49,637 bases of DNA from Actinomycetes bacterium (GTDB lineage Bacteria; Actinomycetota; Acidimicrobiia; Spongiisociales; SHLN01): contig JAHEJY010000004.1 of the NCBI GenBank assembly GCA_024638625.1, positions 1 to 49,637 on the forward strand, read 5' to 3'. The position numbers and the translations under genes were made by a program. Within the stretch, counting starts at the first letter, position 1. Every line of letters begins with the position of its first letter. Positions 7,493-16,344 of the stretch are shown here, piece by piece. The notes under the pieces were generated by a model, which was given only the letters and a program-made list of their open reading frames with translations, ran no database searches and was not told where the DNA came from.

Positions 7493-9358
7493 CTACGTGA
7501 TGTCGTGCGTTGTCACGCCCAGGGGATGGTAGAGCGTGTTGCGGAGCACAGGTTCCCGGCCTGCGCCGGCTATCGCACGCGACAGCTCCACAGCCGTCAT
7601 CTCTTCACCATGACTGGCACCGGCCGCTCGTGAGATGTTTTCGTTCATCAACGTTCCACCGAGGTCGTTGCACCCGGCCGCCAACAATCGCTGGGCACCC
7701 CTGACACCGAGCTTCACCCACGAAGCCTGAATATTGTCGATCAAGCCATCGAACGCGATCCGGGCCACGGCGTGTACAAGAACGACTTCGTCCCAGGTGG
7801 GACCCATTCGAGATCTCCCGCGCAAGAAAATCGGAGCACCCATGTGTACGAATGGCAAAGGCACCATTTCCGTGAAGCCACCCGTTCTGGCTTGGATGGT
7901 TCGAATCACCTGGAAATGATTTGCCCAATTCCTGGGGCGATCCATGTGACCGAACATGATGGTCGACGTCGCCCGAATCCCCAACCGGTGGGCCGTTTCC
8001 ATGACGAAGGACCACTGGGAAGTACGGATCTTGTCCGGACACAGTGTCCTTCGAACATCATCATCGAGGATCTCGGCCGCAGTCCCGGGGAGCGTGCCGA
8101 GACCGGCATCCTTGAGACGGGCGAGAAACGGCTCGACGCCGATCCCTAGCGTCTCGGCACCCTGCCAGACCTCCAGGGGCGTGAAACCGTGGATGTGCAT
8201 GCCCGGGATCCGCGCTTTGATCCTCTTGACGACGTCGAGATAGAACTCACCTGTGAAACCGGGATGAATCCCACCCTGCAGCGTCACCTCGGTGGCTCCC
8301 TTGTCCCAGGCCTCCTGGCTCCGATCGACAATTTCCTCGATATCGAGAAGGTAGGGATCACCCCGGAGATTGAGGGACCTGGGGCCCTTGGAGAAAGCAC
8401 AGAAACCACACTTGAAATAGCACTGGTTCGTGTAATTGATATTCCGGTTGACGACGTAGCTGACCTTGTCCCCGTTTCGAACCTGACGAAGTTGATCTGC
8501 CACGTAGGCAGTGGCATCGACATCGTTTCCTCGCGCGCCCAGCAAACGTGTCATCTCCTCAACCGACGGACGGTGCCCATCCAATGAACGTTCGAGGATC
8601 ATCCGGATGTCGGGCGAGGCACCCGATAGTGCGTCCGGTGCAGCTCCCGTGACCCAGCGCTCATCCGACCATTCCAGGGAAATCCGATGCTCAGGTACCG
8701 CCGGTGCCTCCGCTTTGCCGGGTGCCCAGTCGTATCTCGGTCTTGCGGCTCCGGACGCGTCGGTGAGGTGGAGTTGAACCGCAGCCGCTTCGGGGCTGAG
8801 TTGCGAAATGAGCTCGTCGTAGGTGACACCGAGAGGGAAAGCTGTGCGTTCGACCAGCCGACCGTCGAGAGCAGTCCGCAGGGCTCCGATACGCTCGGTG
8901 TCCCAATCTCGCAGCAACAGGTCAGCAGCCCCGGCTGCAACCGCTTCGACCGCTTCATCCACATCGTTCGCATACACCGAGACCCTGGCGGGAATCCCCG
9001 GCATCGAACAGAGAGCCGAAGCGGCCGGGACGCTCGAGCGACCGGTCCTCAAGAAACAAGCCTGGCTCCGTGCGAGCGCATCGAGTACGGCCTCAACCGC
9101 ATCGTCGTCGTGCACAATCGTGATCCGCCATCCCGCAACGCCTGACTCTGCAAGGGCGAGTGCGGCCCCCGGATCCACAACGTATCCCGGGGCCGGATCA
9201 CTCGAGTCGGAGACGACGGCCAGGATTCCTCCCGCCAGCGCCTGAGACACATGCTCGGCACCGGGAAGTTCGACGACAGTGGTCCCCTCTCGTCTGCGGG
9301 TTGCGGCTCCGAGATCGCTGATTCGATCGGCCGGGCGGATGCGAAGAAACGTGATCAT
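7493..9358 (-). CDS. cofH: CofH-type FO synthase subunit 2 with an extra ~250-residue N-terminal domain
   Basis: The C-terminal part (about residue 251 to 621) is a radical SAM FO synthase subunit (CofH, the C-terminal half of FbiC), which joins tyrosine to the flavin precursor to start the F420 chromophore. It has the CxxxCxxC cluster at C313, C317 and C320 (CYFKCGFC), YVVNRNINYTNQ before it, and EVTLQGGIHPGF and GHMDRPRNWANHF after it. The first 250 residues are not CofG, lack cysteine cluster motifs and look like an alpha/beta region (ILAVVSDSSDPAPGYVVDPG, AAGAADLLLRDWD). I do not recognise them. The start is supported by an ATGA overlap with the cofG stop codon at 9355-9358. Confidence 0.92.
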   Translation of the reverse strand: MITFLRIRPADRISDLGAATRRREGTTVVELPGAEHVSQALAGGILAVVSDSSDPAPGYVVDPGAALALAESGVAGWRITIVHDDDAVEAVLDALARSQACFLRTGRSSVPAASALCSMPGIPARVSVYANDVDEAVEAVAAGAADLLLRDWDTERIGALRTALDGRLVERTAFPLGVTYDELISQLSPEAAAVQLHLTDASGAARPRYDWAPGKAEAPAVPEHRISLEWSDERWVTGAAPDALSGASPDIRMILERSLDGHRPSVEEMTRLLGARGNDVDATAYVADQLRQVRNGDKVSYVVNRNINYTNQCYFKCGFCAFSKGPRSLNLRGDPYLLDIEEIVDRSQEAWDKGATEVTLQGGIHPGFTGEFYLDVVKRIKARIPGMHIHGFTPLEVWQGAETLGIGVEPFLARLKDAGLGTLPGTAAEILDDDVRRTLCPDKIRTSQWSFVMETAHRLGIRATSTIMFGHMDRPRNWANHFQVIRTIQARTGGFTEMVPLPFVHMGAPIFLRGRSRMGPTWDEVVLVHAVARIAFDGLIDNIQASWVKLGVRGAQRLLAAGCNDLGGTLMNENISRAAGASHGEEMTAVELSRAIAGAGREPVLRNTLYHPLGVTTHDIT

Positions 9359-10479
9359 GCTGCTATCGAGATGACAGCGTAGCCTCTGTCGTCAGAACCC
9401 CGCCGCGCCCGCTCGAGCATCGCCGGAGCGAGCCATTCGGGGGTGAGGAATTCGGGATAGGTCGGCAATCTGGCGACCAGCTCGAACCCGGAAGCTTCTG
9501 TCCTGTCACGAAGCTGATCGAGATGTGGCCACGGTTGCTCGGGGTTGACCCAATCGATCGTGATGGGCGACACCCCACCCCAGTCGTTGATTCCGGCATC
9601 GAGGAGGAGCTCGTAGCGTTCGGACAAGTTGGGTGGCACTTGCAAGTTGACGTCAGGTCCCAAAATCCAACGAGCCACAGCCACCACCCGCCGGAAATAG
9701 TCAGGCGTCGGCTCGGCTTCGCCCCGCATGCGGGTGTCGGCCTTGGCCCGGAAATTCTGAACGATCACCTCCTGAATGTGGCCCGTCTGAAGATCGCTGA
9801 GAGCAAACAAGCTGTCAACAAGCTCTTCGGTGGTCTCACCGATACCGACGAGGACACCCGTTGTGAACGGAACGTTCTGGCGACCCGCCGCCTTGATGGT
9901 CTCCACCCGGGCTCGTGGATCCTTGTCAGGACAATTGTGATGAGGCATTCCGGGCTCCATGAGACGCGGCGAGATGTTCTCGAGCATCATCCCTGCCGAG
10001 ATGTTGGAGGGACGCAGAGTGCGTAGCGCCTCGTCACTCATCAAACCGGGATTGGCGTGGGGAAACAGCGAAGTCTCCGAAACGATGAGTTCAGACATCT
10101 TCTGCACATACTCGATGGTGGTACCGCAGCCCTGTCGTTCGAGGAATTGGGCAGCCTGCGGCCATCGATCCTCCGGCCGGTCGCCCAGCGTTAGGAGCGC
10201 TTCGGTGCAACCGAAGCGCTCCCCGGCCTTCGCTATGGCCAGCACGTCTTCGGGCTCGAGATACTCACCTCCGGCTCCTGGTGGTTTGGCGAAAGTGCAA
10301 TAGGAGCACGTGTCCATGCAAAGCGTGGTCAACGGTATGAACACCTTGCGTGAGTATGTGATGGTCCGACCGGTTCCCTCATTCCGCAAGCGCCGGGCCT
10401 CCGCGAACAATCGGGTCGGATCCAGTTGGCCCTTCGCCAACGCCACAGCCTTGTCTCGCTCGGCGGTGCCGAGATTCAT
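9355..10479 (-). CDS. cofG: 7,8-didemethyl-8-hydroxy-5-deazariboflavin synthase subunit 1
   Basis: 374 residues of radical SAM enzyme that acts with CofH to form FO, the deazaflavin core of F420. The 4Fe-4S motif is CMDTCSYC near residue 54, followed by LTLGDRPEDRWP, NPGLMSDEALRTLRPSNISAGMMLEN, PFTTGVLVGIGET and INDWGGVSPIT. In many actinobacteria CofG and CofH are fused as FbiC; here they are separate and translationally coupled (ATGA). No cofC, cofD or cofE is in the window. A divergent LLM enzyme, a probable F420 user, starts about 120 bases away. Confidence 0.95.
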   Translation of the reverse strand: MNLGTAERDKAVALAKGQLDPTRLFAEARRLRNEGTGRTITYSRKVFIPLTTLCMDTCSYCTFAKPPGAGGEYLEPEDVLAIAKAGERFGCTEALLTLGDRPEDRWPQAAQFLERQGCGTTIEYVQKMSELIVSETSLFPHANPGLMSDEALRTLRPSNISAGMMLENISPRLMEPGMPHHNCPDKDPRARVETIKAAGRQNVPFTTGVLVGIGETTEELVDSLFALSDLQTGHIQEVIVQNFRAKADTRMRGEAEPTPDYFRRVVAVARWILGPDVNLQVPPNLSERYELLLDAGINDWGGVSPITIDWVNPEQPWPHLDQLRDRTEASGFELVARLPTYPEFLTPEWLAPAMLERARRGSDDRGYAVISIAA

Positions 10480-10597
10480 ATGAAGGGGTCTGTCATGAGG
10501 TCAGCCACTGTAACCCGACGACCAATCAACGGGTAGCGCTAGATTGCGTCACCGGGACCGCGCCCTCCACCCGCCACGCATTCCCAAGGAGCCAAAT

Positions 10598-11377
10598 ATG
10601 AAGATCGCCGCCCATCTACACCCGCAACACGCAACGTACGACGATATCCGAAAAGCGGTCCTCCGGGCAGAAGACATGGGAGTGGACGTCGTCTACAACT
10701 GGGATCATTTTTATCCGTTGTATGGCGACGCTTCCGGGAAGCATTTCGAGGCCTGGACCATGCTCGCCTCGTGGGCCGAAATCACGGACCGCGTCCAGAT
10801 CGGATGCCTCGTGACTTGCAACTCGTATCGAAACCCGAATCTGCTTGCCGACATGGCTCGCACGGTCGATCACATCGCAGGCGGCAGGTTGATCTTCGGC
10901 ATCGGATCCGGCTGGTTCGAAAAGGACTACGACGAATATGGATACGAATTTGGCACCGCCGGCCGGCGGCTCGACTATCTCGCCGAGTCTCTCCCCATCA
11001 TCCGTTCCCGGTTCGATGAACTGAATCCCCCTCCCATTGGGCCGATGCCGATCCTGATTGGCGGAGGCGGTGAGCGCAAGACGCTCCGCTACACGGCCCA
11101 GCATGCCGACATCTGGCATTTCTGGTGGAATCAGCGAGATCCATCCACGTACCTGCACAAGGATTCTGTACTGAAGCAATGGTGCGAGAAGGAGGGCCGC
11201 GACTCCAGCGAAATCGTGCGTTCGGTCGGTGTCGATCGCGACAAGGACCCGATGACGCAGGAACTTCTCGATGCCCTTCTCGAAGCCGGGGTCGGCGAAG
11301 TAACCCTGGGCTTCAACGGCCCCGATTACGATCTATCGCCGATCAAGAGCTGGATCGACTGGCGGGATTCGCTCTAG
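10598..11377 (+). CDS. F420-dependent LLM oxidoreductase, MSMEG_3544-like
   Basis: 259 residues from an ATG with an AAGGAG ribosome-binding site 7 bases upstream. It matches the TIGR03854-type group closely: MKIAAHLHPQHATYDDIRKA, WDHFYPLYGDASGKHFEAWTML, LVTCNSYRNPNLLADMARTVDHI, GIGSGWFEKDYDEYGYEFGTAG and PILIGGGGERKTL. Members are inferred to use F420; substrates are unknown. It is divergent from cofG, which makes a functional link with F420 supply reasonable. The gene ends 7 bases before the end of rimM, in convergent orientation. Confidence 0.9.
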   Translation: MKIAAHLHPQHATYDDIRKAVLRAEDMGVDVVYNWDHFYPLYGDASGKHFEAWTMLASWAEITDRVQIGCLVTCNSYRNPNLLADMARTVDHIAGGRLIFGIGSGWFEKDYDEYGYEFGTAGRRLDYLAESLPIIRSRFDELNPPPIGPMPILIGGGGERKTLRYTAQHADIWHFWWNQRDPSTYLHKDSVLKQWCEKEGRDSSEIVRSVGVDRDKDPMTQELLDALLEAGVGEVTLGFNGPDYDLSPIKSWIDWRDSL

Positions 11378-11384
11378 CGGATTG

Positions 11385-11876
11385 CTACAAGCCCTCCGGC
11401 GGATCGACCACGACGAGCCCGTGTTCCAGGTCGACCTCGGGTACCAGTTCCGCGACAAACGGGATTTCGATGAGGCGAGAGTCCGACTCGATCACCAATC
11501 GGGCCTGGGCGGGGCCAACGGCTACCTCCTTCACCATCCCGAGCGAGGCGCCGCCTACGGTCATCGCCCGGAGTCCGATGAGGTCTTCGAGCCAGTACTC
11601 AGACTCGTCGAGTTCGGGGGGAGAGTCCGTCCAGGCCTCCAGGTTTCGAAAGGTTTCTGCAACCTCGCGCCGGTTGATCCCCTCGAGCGTCAGGAGCAGT
11701 TGATCCTGGTGATCTCGAACCGAGGCGATCGTATATGGCAGTTCCCCGGACCCCTCAACGCGCAGCAACGTGCCGGGCACGAACCAACCCGCATCCACGA
11801 GCGGGAAGAACTTGATTTCTCCGGCAAGGCCGTGTGCCTTGCCGAAGGAGCCAACTCTGCGATTCGCCGGTTCCAT
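11385..11876 (-). CDS. rimM: 16S rRNA processing protein RimM
   Basis: 163 residues. It binds S19 and assists maturation of the 30S head. The N-terminal beta-barrel shows VGSFGKAHGLAGEIKFFPLVDAG, and the C-terminal PRC-barrel-like half has EYWLEDLIGLRAMT, LGMVKEVAVGPAQARLVIE and EIPFVAELVPEVDLE. It lies 37 bases downstream of khpA. Its usual next neighbour, trmD, is not adjacent. Confidence 0.93.
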   Translation of the reverse strand: MEPANRRVGSFGKAHGLAGEIKFFPLVDAGWFVPGTLLRVEGSGELPYTIASVRDHQDQLLLTLEGINRREVAETFRNLEAWTDSPPELDESEYWLEDLIGLRAMTVGGASLGMVKEVAVGPAQARLVIESDSRLIEIPFVAELVPEVDLEHGLVVVDPPEGL

Positions 11877-11913
11877 CTAGCCGGTCACTTTCCATGCCCG
11901 CCCTTGAGATGTC

Positions 11914-12162
11914 CTAGTCGAGAAACTCGACGTTGGCCCGGAGCCCCTCTTCGTCTCCAGCAGCCTGAGCGAGGGTTCTGATCGCGCGGGCCACCCGTCC
12001 TCTGCGCCCGATGACCCGGCCCATGTCGGTCTTTGCGGTCTTGACCTCGGCAACAACCTCGTCCGGACCGTCTTCCATCAAGTCGACCTCGACGTCTTCG
12101 GGATGCTCGACGATCTCGGTAACGATGAACCGGACGACCTTCTCGACAATTTCACCAGCCAT
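11914..12162 (-). CDS. khpA: KH-domain RNA-binding protein (KhpA/YlqC)
   Basis: 82 residues, a single KH domain with the GxxG loop in VIGRRGRVARAIRTL. KhpA-type proteins bind RNA with KhpB and affect cell elongation in firmicutes; the actinobacterial role is less clear. The start codon shares its A with the rpsP stop (TGATG at 12160-12164), so translation is coupled. The order rpsP-khpA-rimM is standard. Confidence 0.92.
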   Translation of the reverse strand: MAGEIVEKVVRFIVTEIVEHPEDVEVDLMEDGPDEVVAEVKTAKTDMGRVIGRRGRVARAIRTLAQAAGDEEGLRANVEFLD

Positions 12163-12740
12163 CAGGCCTCCTCGGTTGTAGCGGTTTCATCGGACGCCTC
12201 CCCGGCAACCGGTTCCTGGTCGGGCTCAGCAGCCACAGGCTCAGCAGCCACAGGCTCTCCAGCCATGGGCTCTCCAGCCACAGGCTCTTGCGTCCCGGGT
12301 TGTTCCGGTGCGGGTTCTGTTGCCGCGGATTCTTCGGGCGCAGATTCTTGGGGCGCAGATTCTTCGGGTGCGGGCGTCTCGGCCACCGGCTCTTCCGCGA
12401 CGGGTTCTGGCTCTGGAGCCGTCCCGGAGGGCCGACCTTTGGATTCGGGCGGGCTCGCATCGACAACGTGAATATCGCCCCTTGCCATCGCGAATCGGGT
12501 CCAGGCGCCGGATATTTCGAGCAGTTTTCGCACCGCTGCGGTTGGTTGGGCGCCTACGCCCAGCCAATAGTTGGCCCGGTCGTTGTCAATCTCGACGACG
12601 GAGGGCTCGTGATGCGGGTCGTAACGACCGATCAGCTCGATGAATCGCCCGTCCCGGGGTGAACGCGAGTCGGCGGCAACCACGCGGTAGGTCGGATGCT
12701 TCTTTTTGCCCATCCGCATGAGCCGGAGCTTTACAGCCAT
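12162..12740 (-). CDS. rpsP: 30S ribosomal protein S16 with a long Ala/Glu/Pro-rich tail
   Basis: The first 90 residues are S16: [44 protein letters not shown], then [18 protein letters not shown]. After about residue 100 comes a 90-residue tail built of short EPVAAEP-, APEESAP- and GEPMAGEP-like repeats, acidic and probably unstructured. Tails of this kind occur on S16 of other actinobacteria but this one is long. At DNA level the tail consists of 15-bp tandem duplications, consistent with slippage expansion. The ribosome-binding site region is itself duplicated. Confidence 0.95.
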   Translation of the reverse strand: MAVKLRLMRMGKKKHPTYRVVAADSRSPRDGRFIELIGRYDPHHEPSVVEIDNDRANYWLGVGAQPTAAVRKLLEISGAWTRFAMARGDIHVVDASPPESKGRPSGTAPEPEPVAEEPVAETPAPEESAPQESAPEESAATEPAPEQPGTQEPVAGEPMAGEPVAAEPVAAEPDQEPVAGEASDETATTEEA

Positions 12741-12747
12741 GTCGTTG

Positions 12748-12775
12748 CTTCTTTCAAGTCACTTCTTTCAAGTCG
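12748..12775 (-). repeat. 14-bp tandem duplication including the rpsP ribosome-binding site
   Basis: Two head-to-tail copies (12748-12761 and 12762-12775) read GACTTGAAAGAAG in the rpsP direction. The copy nearer the gene places GAAAGAAG about 8 bases before the ATG at 12740; the second is 14 bases further upstream. The rest of the 12741-12883 gap holds no recognisable gene. Confidence 0.85.
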
Positions 12776-12883
12776 TGGTGGGTATCAGTTTGATTCGGCA
12801 GTGATTCTTCAGTGCCCTCTGTTCTTGATGCGGGTTGGTGGCGAAGATGGTGAGCCTCGACGTTGAGGGCCTTGATATGGAGT

Positions 12884-14305
12884 CTATTTCTTCTTCTTCT
12901 TTTTACCTTTGACGCGGTTTTGTCCTCGTACCGGTCCAGTCTGGACCGGACGTTGTTTCGTCGCAACTCCACCACCGAAGGCGCCTGGATTCTGTAGGGC
13001 CTCCAGTGAGGGCATCGCTCCGCCTGACATCACGGCAGACATCATCTGTTTCGCCTGCCCGAATTGCTTCAACAGGGCAGTGACGGCTTGCGTCGTCGAT
13101 CCCGAGCCCCTGGCAATACGCTGTTTCCGGCTTTTGTCAATCAGGTTGGGATTACTTCTCTCGGCTGCGGTCATGGATCGAATGATCGCTTCCACCCGGC
13201 TGAGATCGGCCTCGTCAACGTCAGCACCCGCCAGCGCCGCCGAAGCGCCGGGAATCATACCTAGCAACTGCTTCAGCGGCCCCATTTTTCTCAGCTTGCT
13301 CATCTGGTCGAGGAAGTCGTCGAGGTCAAATTCGTTCCTCGCCATCTTTTCGGCTGTTCGTTCGGCTTCTTCCTCGTCGAAAGCGGTCTCGGCCTTTTCG
13401 ATGAGCGTGAGAACGTCGCCCATGCCGAGAATGCGCGAGGCCATACGCTCGGGGTGGAATACCTCGAATTGGTCGAGTCCCTCCCCGACGCCTGCGAACT
13501 TGATCGGACACCCGGTGACCTCACGTACCGATATCGCAGCACCGCCACGTGCGTCACCATCGAGCTTGGACATCACGATCCCGGTGACGCGGATCCTGTC
13601 GAGGAACCCCTGTGCCACGTCAACGGCAACCTGGCCGGTCATTGCGTCGACAACCAGCAACGTCTCATCCGGTTGGGCGACCTTGGAAACATCGGCCAAC
13701 TCGTCCATGAGCTCTTTGTCGATCTGGAGCCGGCCCGCAGTGTCGATGATGACGACGTCGTTGCCCATGCGATCGGCTTCTTTGAGCGCTGCCTTCACCA
13801 ACCGGGCCGGCTTGGATTTCTGCTCGGAGTAGACCGGCACCCCTACCCGCTCGCCGAGAACGATGAGCTGCTCGATGGCGGCGGGTCGCTGGAGATCCGC
13901 CGCAACGAGGATCGGACGCTTTCCGGCATCTTTGAGTTGCTTGGCGAGCTTGCCTGCTGACGTGGTCTTACCGGAGCCCTGCAAGCCGACCATGGAGATG
14001 ATGAGCGGCGGCTTCGTCGGCTTTGCCAGCTCGGCTGTGTCGGAACCGAGGGTCTGGATCAGTTCTTCATTCACCACTTTGATGATCTGTTGACCCGGCG
14101 TCAGGCTTTGCTGCACCTCAGAACCGAGCGCCCTCTCTCGCACCCGCCGTAAGAGATTGCCGGCTACGCCGACATTGACGTCGGCTTCGAGCAGCGCCAT
14201 ACGCACGTCGCGCAAGACCTCATCGAGGTCCTGTTCACGAATCTTGCCTTTGCCGCTGATTTGGCGAAAGACGTCGGAAAAACGATTGGTCAGGTTGTCG
14301 AACAT
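12884..14305 (-). CDS. ffh: Signal recognition particle protein Ffh (SRP54)
   Basis: 473 residues from the ATG at 14305 (MFDNLTNRFSDVFRQ); the frame extends to 14353 but family members start here. Order of parts: N domain, GTPase G domain with GLQGSGKTTSAGKLA, DTAGRLQ and MSKLDGDARGG, then the methionine-rich M domain with MKKMG-like helices (KLRKMGPLKQLLGMIP) and SRKQRIARGSG. The tail is a run of lysines. It binds signal sequences and docks with FtsY, whose gene lies in the window at 20.6 kb. It is the first gene of the leftward ffh-rpsP-khpA-rimM group. Confidence 0.96.
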   Translation of the reverse strand: MFDNLTNRFSDVFRQISGKGKIREQDLDEVLRDVRMALLEADVNVGVAGNLLRRVRERALGSEVQQSLTPGQQIIKVVNEELIQTLGSDTAELAKPTKPPLIISMVGLQGSGKTTSAGKLAKQLKDAGKRPILVAADLQRPAAIEQLIVLGERVGVPVYSEQKSKPARLVKAALKEADRMGNDVVIIDTAGRLQIDKELMDELADVSKVAQPDETLLVVDAMTGQVAVDVAQGFLDRIRVTGIVMSKLDGDARGGAAISVREVTGCPIKFAGVGEGLDQFEVFHPERMASRILGMGDVLTLIEKAETAFDEEEAERTAEKMARNEFDLDDFLDQMSKLRKMGPLKQLLGMIPGASAALAGADVDEADLSRVEAIIRSMTAAERSNPNLIDKSRKQRIARGSGSTTQAVTALLKQFGQAKQMMSAVMSGGAMPSLEALQNPGAFGGGVATKQRPVQTGPVRGQNRVKGKKKKKK

Positions 14306-14412
14306 CGAAGGAGCAAGTGTAGAAGGTCGAGCGGTTCGCCGGTGGGCCTCCACGATAGGAACCGGCGGAGACGTTGGCGGCCGGTGTAGGTGAGCATTGG
14401 TAAGGTGCGGCT

Positions 14413-15030
14413 ATGAACGTGACTGCCCTCGACCACCCTCTGGCTGCGCACTACCTCACCGTCCTGCGCGACGCATCCACCCCGCCGGCCATGTTTCGCG
14501 AAGCGGCTGTTTCACTCGGGGGTTTGCTCGCCGTGGAAGCCACGAGCGGACTGCAGGTTTCCCAGATCGAGGTCACGACGCCGTTGAAATCGACTGTCGG
14601 CCACTCTATGTCGTCGAACGTTGTCGTTGTCCCGGTCCTCAGGGCAGGCCTCGGTTTGCTCCAACCTCTGCTCGATCTTCTGCCGGCATCGGCGGTCGGG
14701 TTCGTCGGCGTTGCCCGGAATCACGAATCCGCTCTTCCCGAGCAGTATTACGTCAACCTCCCTCACCCTGTCGAAACTGCAATTGTCCTCGAACCGATGC
14801 TCGCAACGGGCGGCTCGCTTGCGTGGGCGGTCGACGCCGTCAAGCAGGCCGGAGCCAACCAGATCATCTGTATCTCGGTTGTAGCAGCGCCCGAAGGCAT
14901 CGCGCACATGAAGGAACGACATCCCGACGTCCGGATCGTCACGGCAGCCTTGGACGAAGGGCTCAACGACTCCTTTTACATCGTTCCGGGTCTCGGTGAC
15001 ATGGGCGATCGGTTGTTCGGGACGATGTAG
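14413..15030 (+). CDS. upp: Uracil phosphoribosyltransferase
   Basis: 205 residues. It converts uracil and PRPP to UMP. Seen are VVPVLRAGLGLLQPLLDLLP, GVARNHES, and the PRPP loop LEPMLATGGS, followed by uracil-binding-region residues near GLGDMGDRLFGT at the C-terminus. In the PRPP loop the usual first aspartate (DPMLATGGS) is glutamate, a conservative change worth noting. The gene is first in a salvage cluster: deoA begins 4 bases after its stop and punA overlaps deoA. It is divergent from ffh. Confidence 0.94.
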   Translation: MNVTALDHPLAAHYLTVLRDASTPPAMFREAAVSLGGLLAVEATSGLQVSQIEVTTPLKSTVGHSMSSNVVVVPVLRAGLGLLQPLLDLLPASAVGFVGVARNHESALPEQYYVNLPHPVETAIVLEPMLATGGSLAWAVDAVKQAGANQIICISVVAAPEGIAHMKERHPDVRIVTAALDEGLNDSFYIVPGLGDMGDRLFGTM

Positions 15031-15033
15031 CCG

Positions 15034-16344
15034 ATGCGAGCTGTCGACATCATCGTCAAAAAACGTGACAAGCAGGAACTCACCCGGGAGGAGATCGACT
15101 ACCTGATCTCAGCGTTCACAGCCGATCGCGTTCCCGACTACCAAATGGCTGCCTGGGCGATGGCCGTTTTGCTCAATGGGATGACCGATCGCGAAACGAC
15201 CGATTTGACGATGGCAATGGCGGAATCAGGCGATCTTCTCGATCTGTCGAGTGTCGTCCCCGCCAGCGTTGACAAACACTCGTCAGGAGGCGTCGGAGAC
15301 AAGACCACCCTGGTAGTCGAGCCGATTGTCTCGGCGTCCGGCCTTCCGGTTGCAAAAATGTCCGGTCGGGGGCTCGGCCATAGCGGCGGGACCCTCGACA
15401 AGCTCGAATCGATTCCAGGACTCAGGACCAACCTCACCGAAGCCGAGTTCATCGCGCAGCTGAGGGAACACGGAATTGCTCTCATCAGCCAGACGGCAGA
15501 TATGGCGCCCGCCGACGGAAAGCTCTACGCCCTGCGGGACGTGACAGGCACGGTGCCGGCCATTCCCCTCATTGCCTCCTCCATCATGAGCAAGAAGATC
15601 GCGGCCGGCGCCCCGGCGGTAGTGCTCGATGTCAAGGTCGGGTTGGGGGCTTTCACACAGGATCTCGAGAGCGGGCGCCACCTGGCCCGACTGATGGTGG
15701 CGATCGCCAAGCTCAGTGGGCGCAAAGCGACTGCCCTCCTCTCCGATATGAACCAGCCTCTCGGACGCGCCGTCGGCAATGCCATCGAGGTAAAGGAGGC
15801 GATTGCGACCCTGCACGGCAGCGGCCCGGCAGATTTTCGGGAACATTGCCTGACTGTGGCGGCACATATGTTGTTGCTCGGGAGTATGGTCGCCACGGTG
15901 GACGAGGGACTCGAGTTGGCTGCCAGATCGCTCGATGACGGACGTGCATGGGAGCGCTTCCGGGTGTTGGTCTCGGCCCAGGGTGGTGACGTTTCGTCGG
16001 TCGACGACCCCGCAGGGTTACCTGTGGCCGCTCATATCGAACCGGTGGCGGCTCCCCGTTCCGGCTTCCTGAGCCAAATCCACGCGCGACGAGTCGGCGA
16101 AGCCGTGGTGAGGCTCGGCGGCGGCAGGGAGACCAAGGGCCAACAGATCGATCATGCCGTCGGAGTCGAGATCCTCAGATTGGTTGGAGACGAAGTATCG
16201 GAAAACGAACCTCTGTTTGTCGTTCATGCGGCCACCAGAGGTGAACTGGAGCGAGCGAAGCGCGATTTGCTCGCGGCCCACCGCTGGTCTGATGAACCGG
16301 TCGCTCCGCTTCCCCTCTTCTATGACACGATTCATTCGGAATGA
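15034..16344 (+). CDS. deoA: Thymidine/pyrimidine-nucleoside phosphorylase
   Basis: 436 residues, the usual length. It cleaves pyrimidine nucleosides with phosphate to base and sugar-1-phosphate, supplying uracil to upp. The signature KHSSGGVGDKTTLV (phosphate site) and KMSGRGLGHSGGTLDKLESIPG are intact, followed by SKKIAAGAPAVVLDVKVGLGAF. Whether it prefers thymidine (deoA) or accepts uridine as well (pdp) cannot be told from sequence; the symbol is tentative. Its stop overlaps the start of punA (ATGA at 16341-16344). Confidence 0.94.
   Translation: MRAVDIIVKKRDKQELTREEIDYLISAFTADRVPDYQMAAWAMAVLLNGMTDRETTDLTMAMAESGDLLDLSSVVPASVDKHSSGGVGDKTTLVVEPIVSASGLPVAKMSGRGLGHSGGTLDKLESIPGLRTNLTEAEFIAQLREHGIALISQTADMAPADGKLYALRDVTGTVPAIPLIASSIMSKKIAAGAPAVVLDVKVGLGAFTQDLESGRHLARLMVAIAKLSGRKATALLSDMNQPLGRAVGNAIEVKEAIATLHGSGPADFREHCLTVAAHMLLLGSMVATVDEGLELAARSLDDGRAWERFRVLVSAQGGDVSSVDDPAGLPVAAHIEPVAAPRSGFLSQIHARRVGEAVVRLGGGRETKGQQIDHAVGVEILRLVGDEVSENEPLFVVHAATRGELERAKRDLLAAHRWSDEPVAPLPLFYDTIHSE

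Noticed and set aside
12754-12975. Small basic frame between rpsP and ffh
   Set aside because: It overlaps the lysine-rich 3' end of ffh in another frame and lacks a ribosome-binding site.
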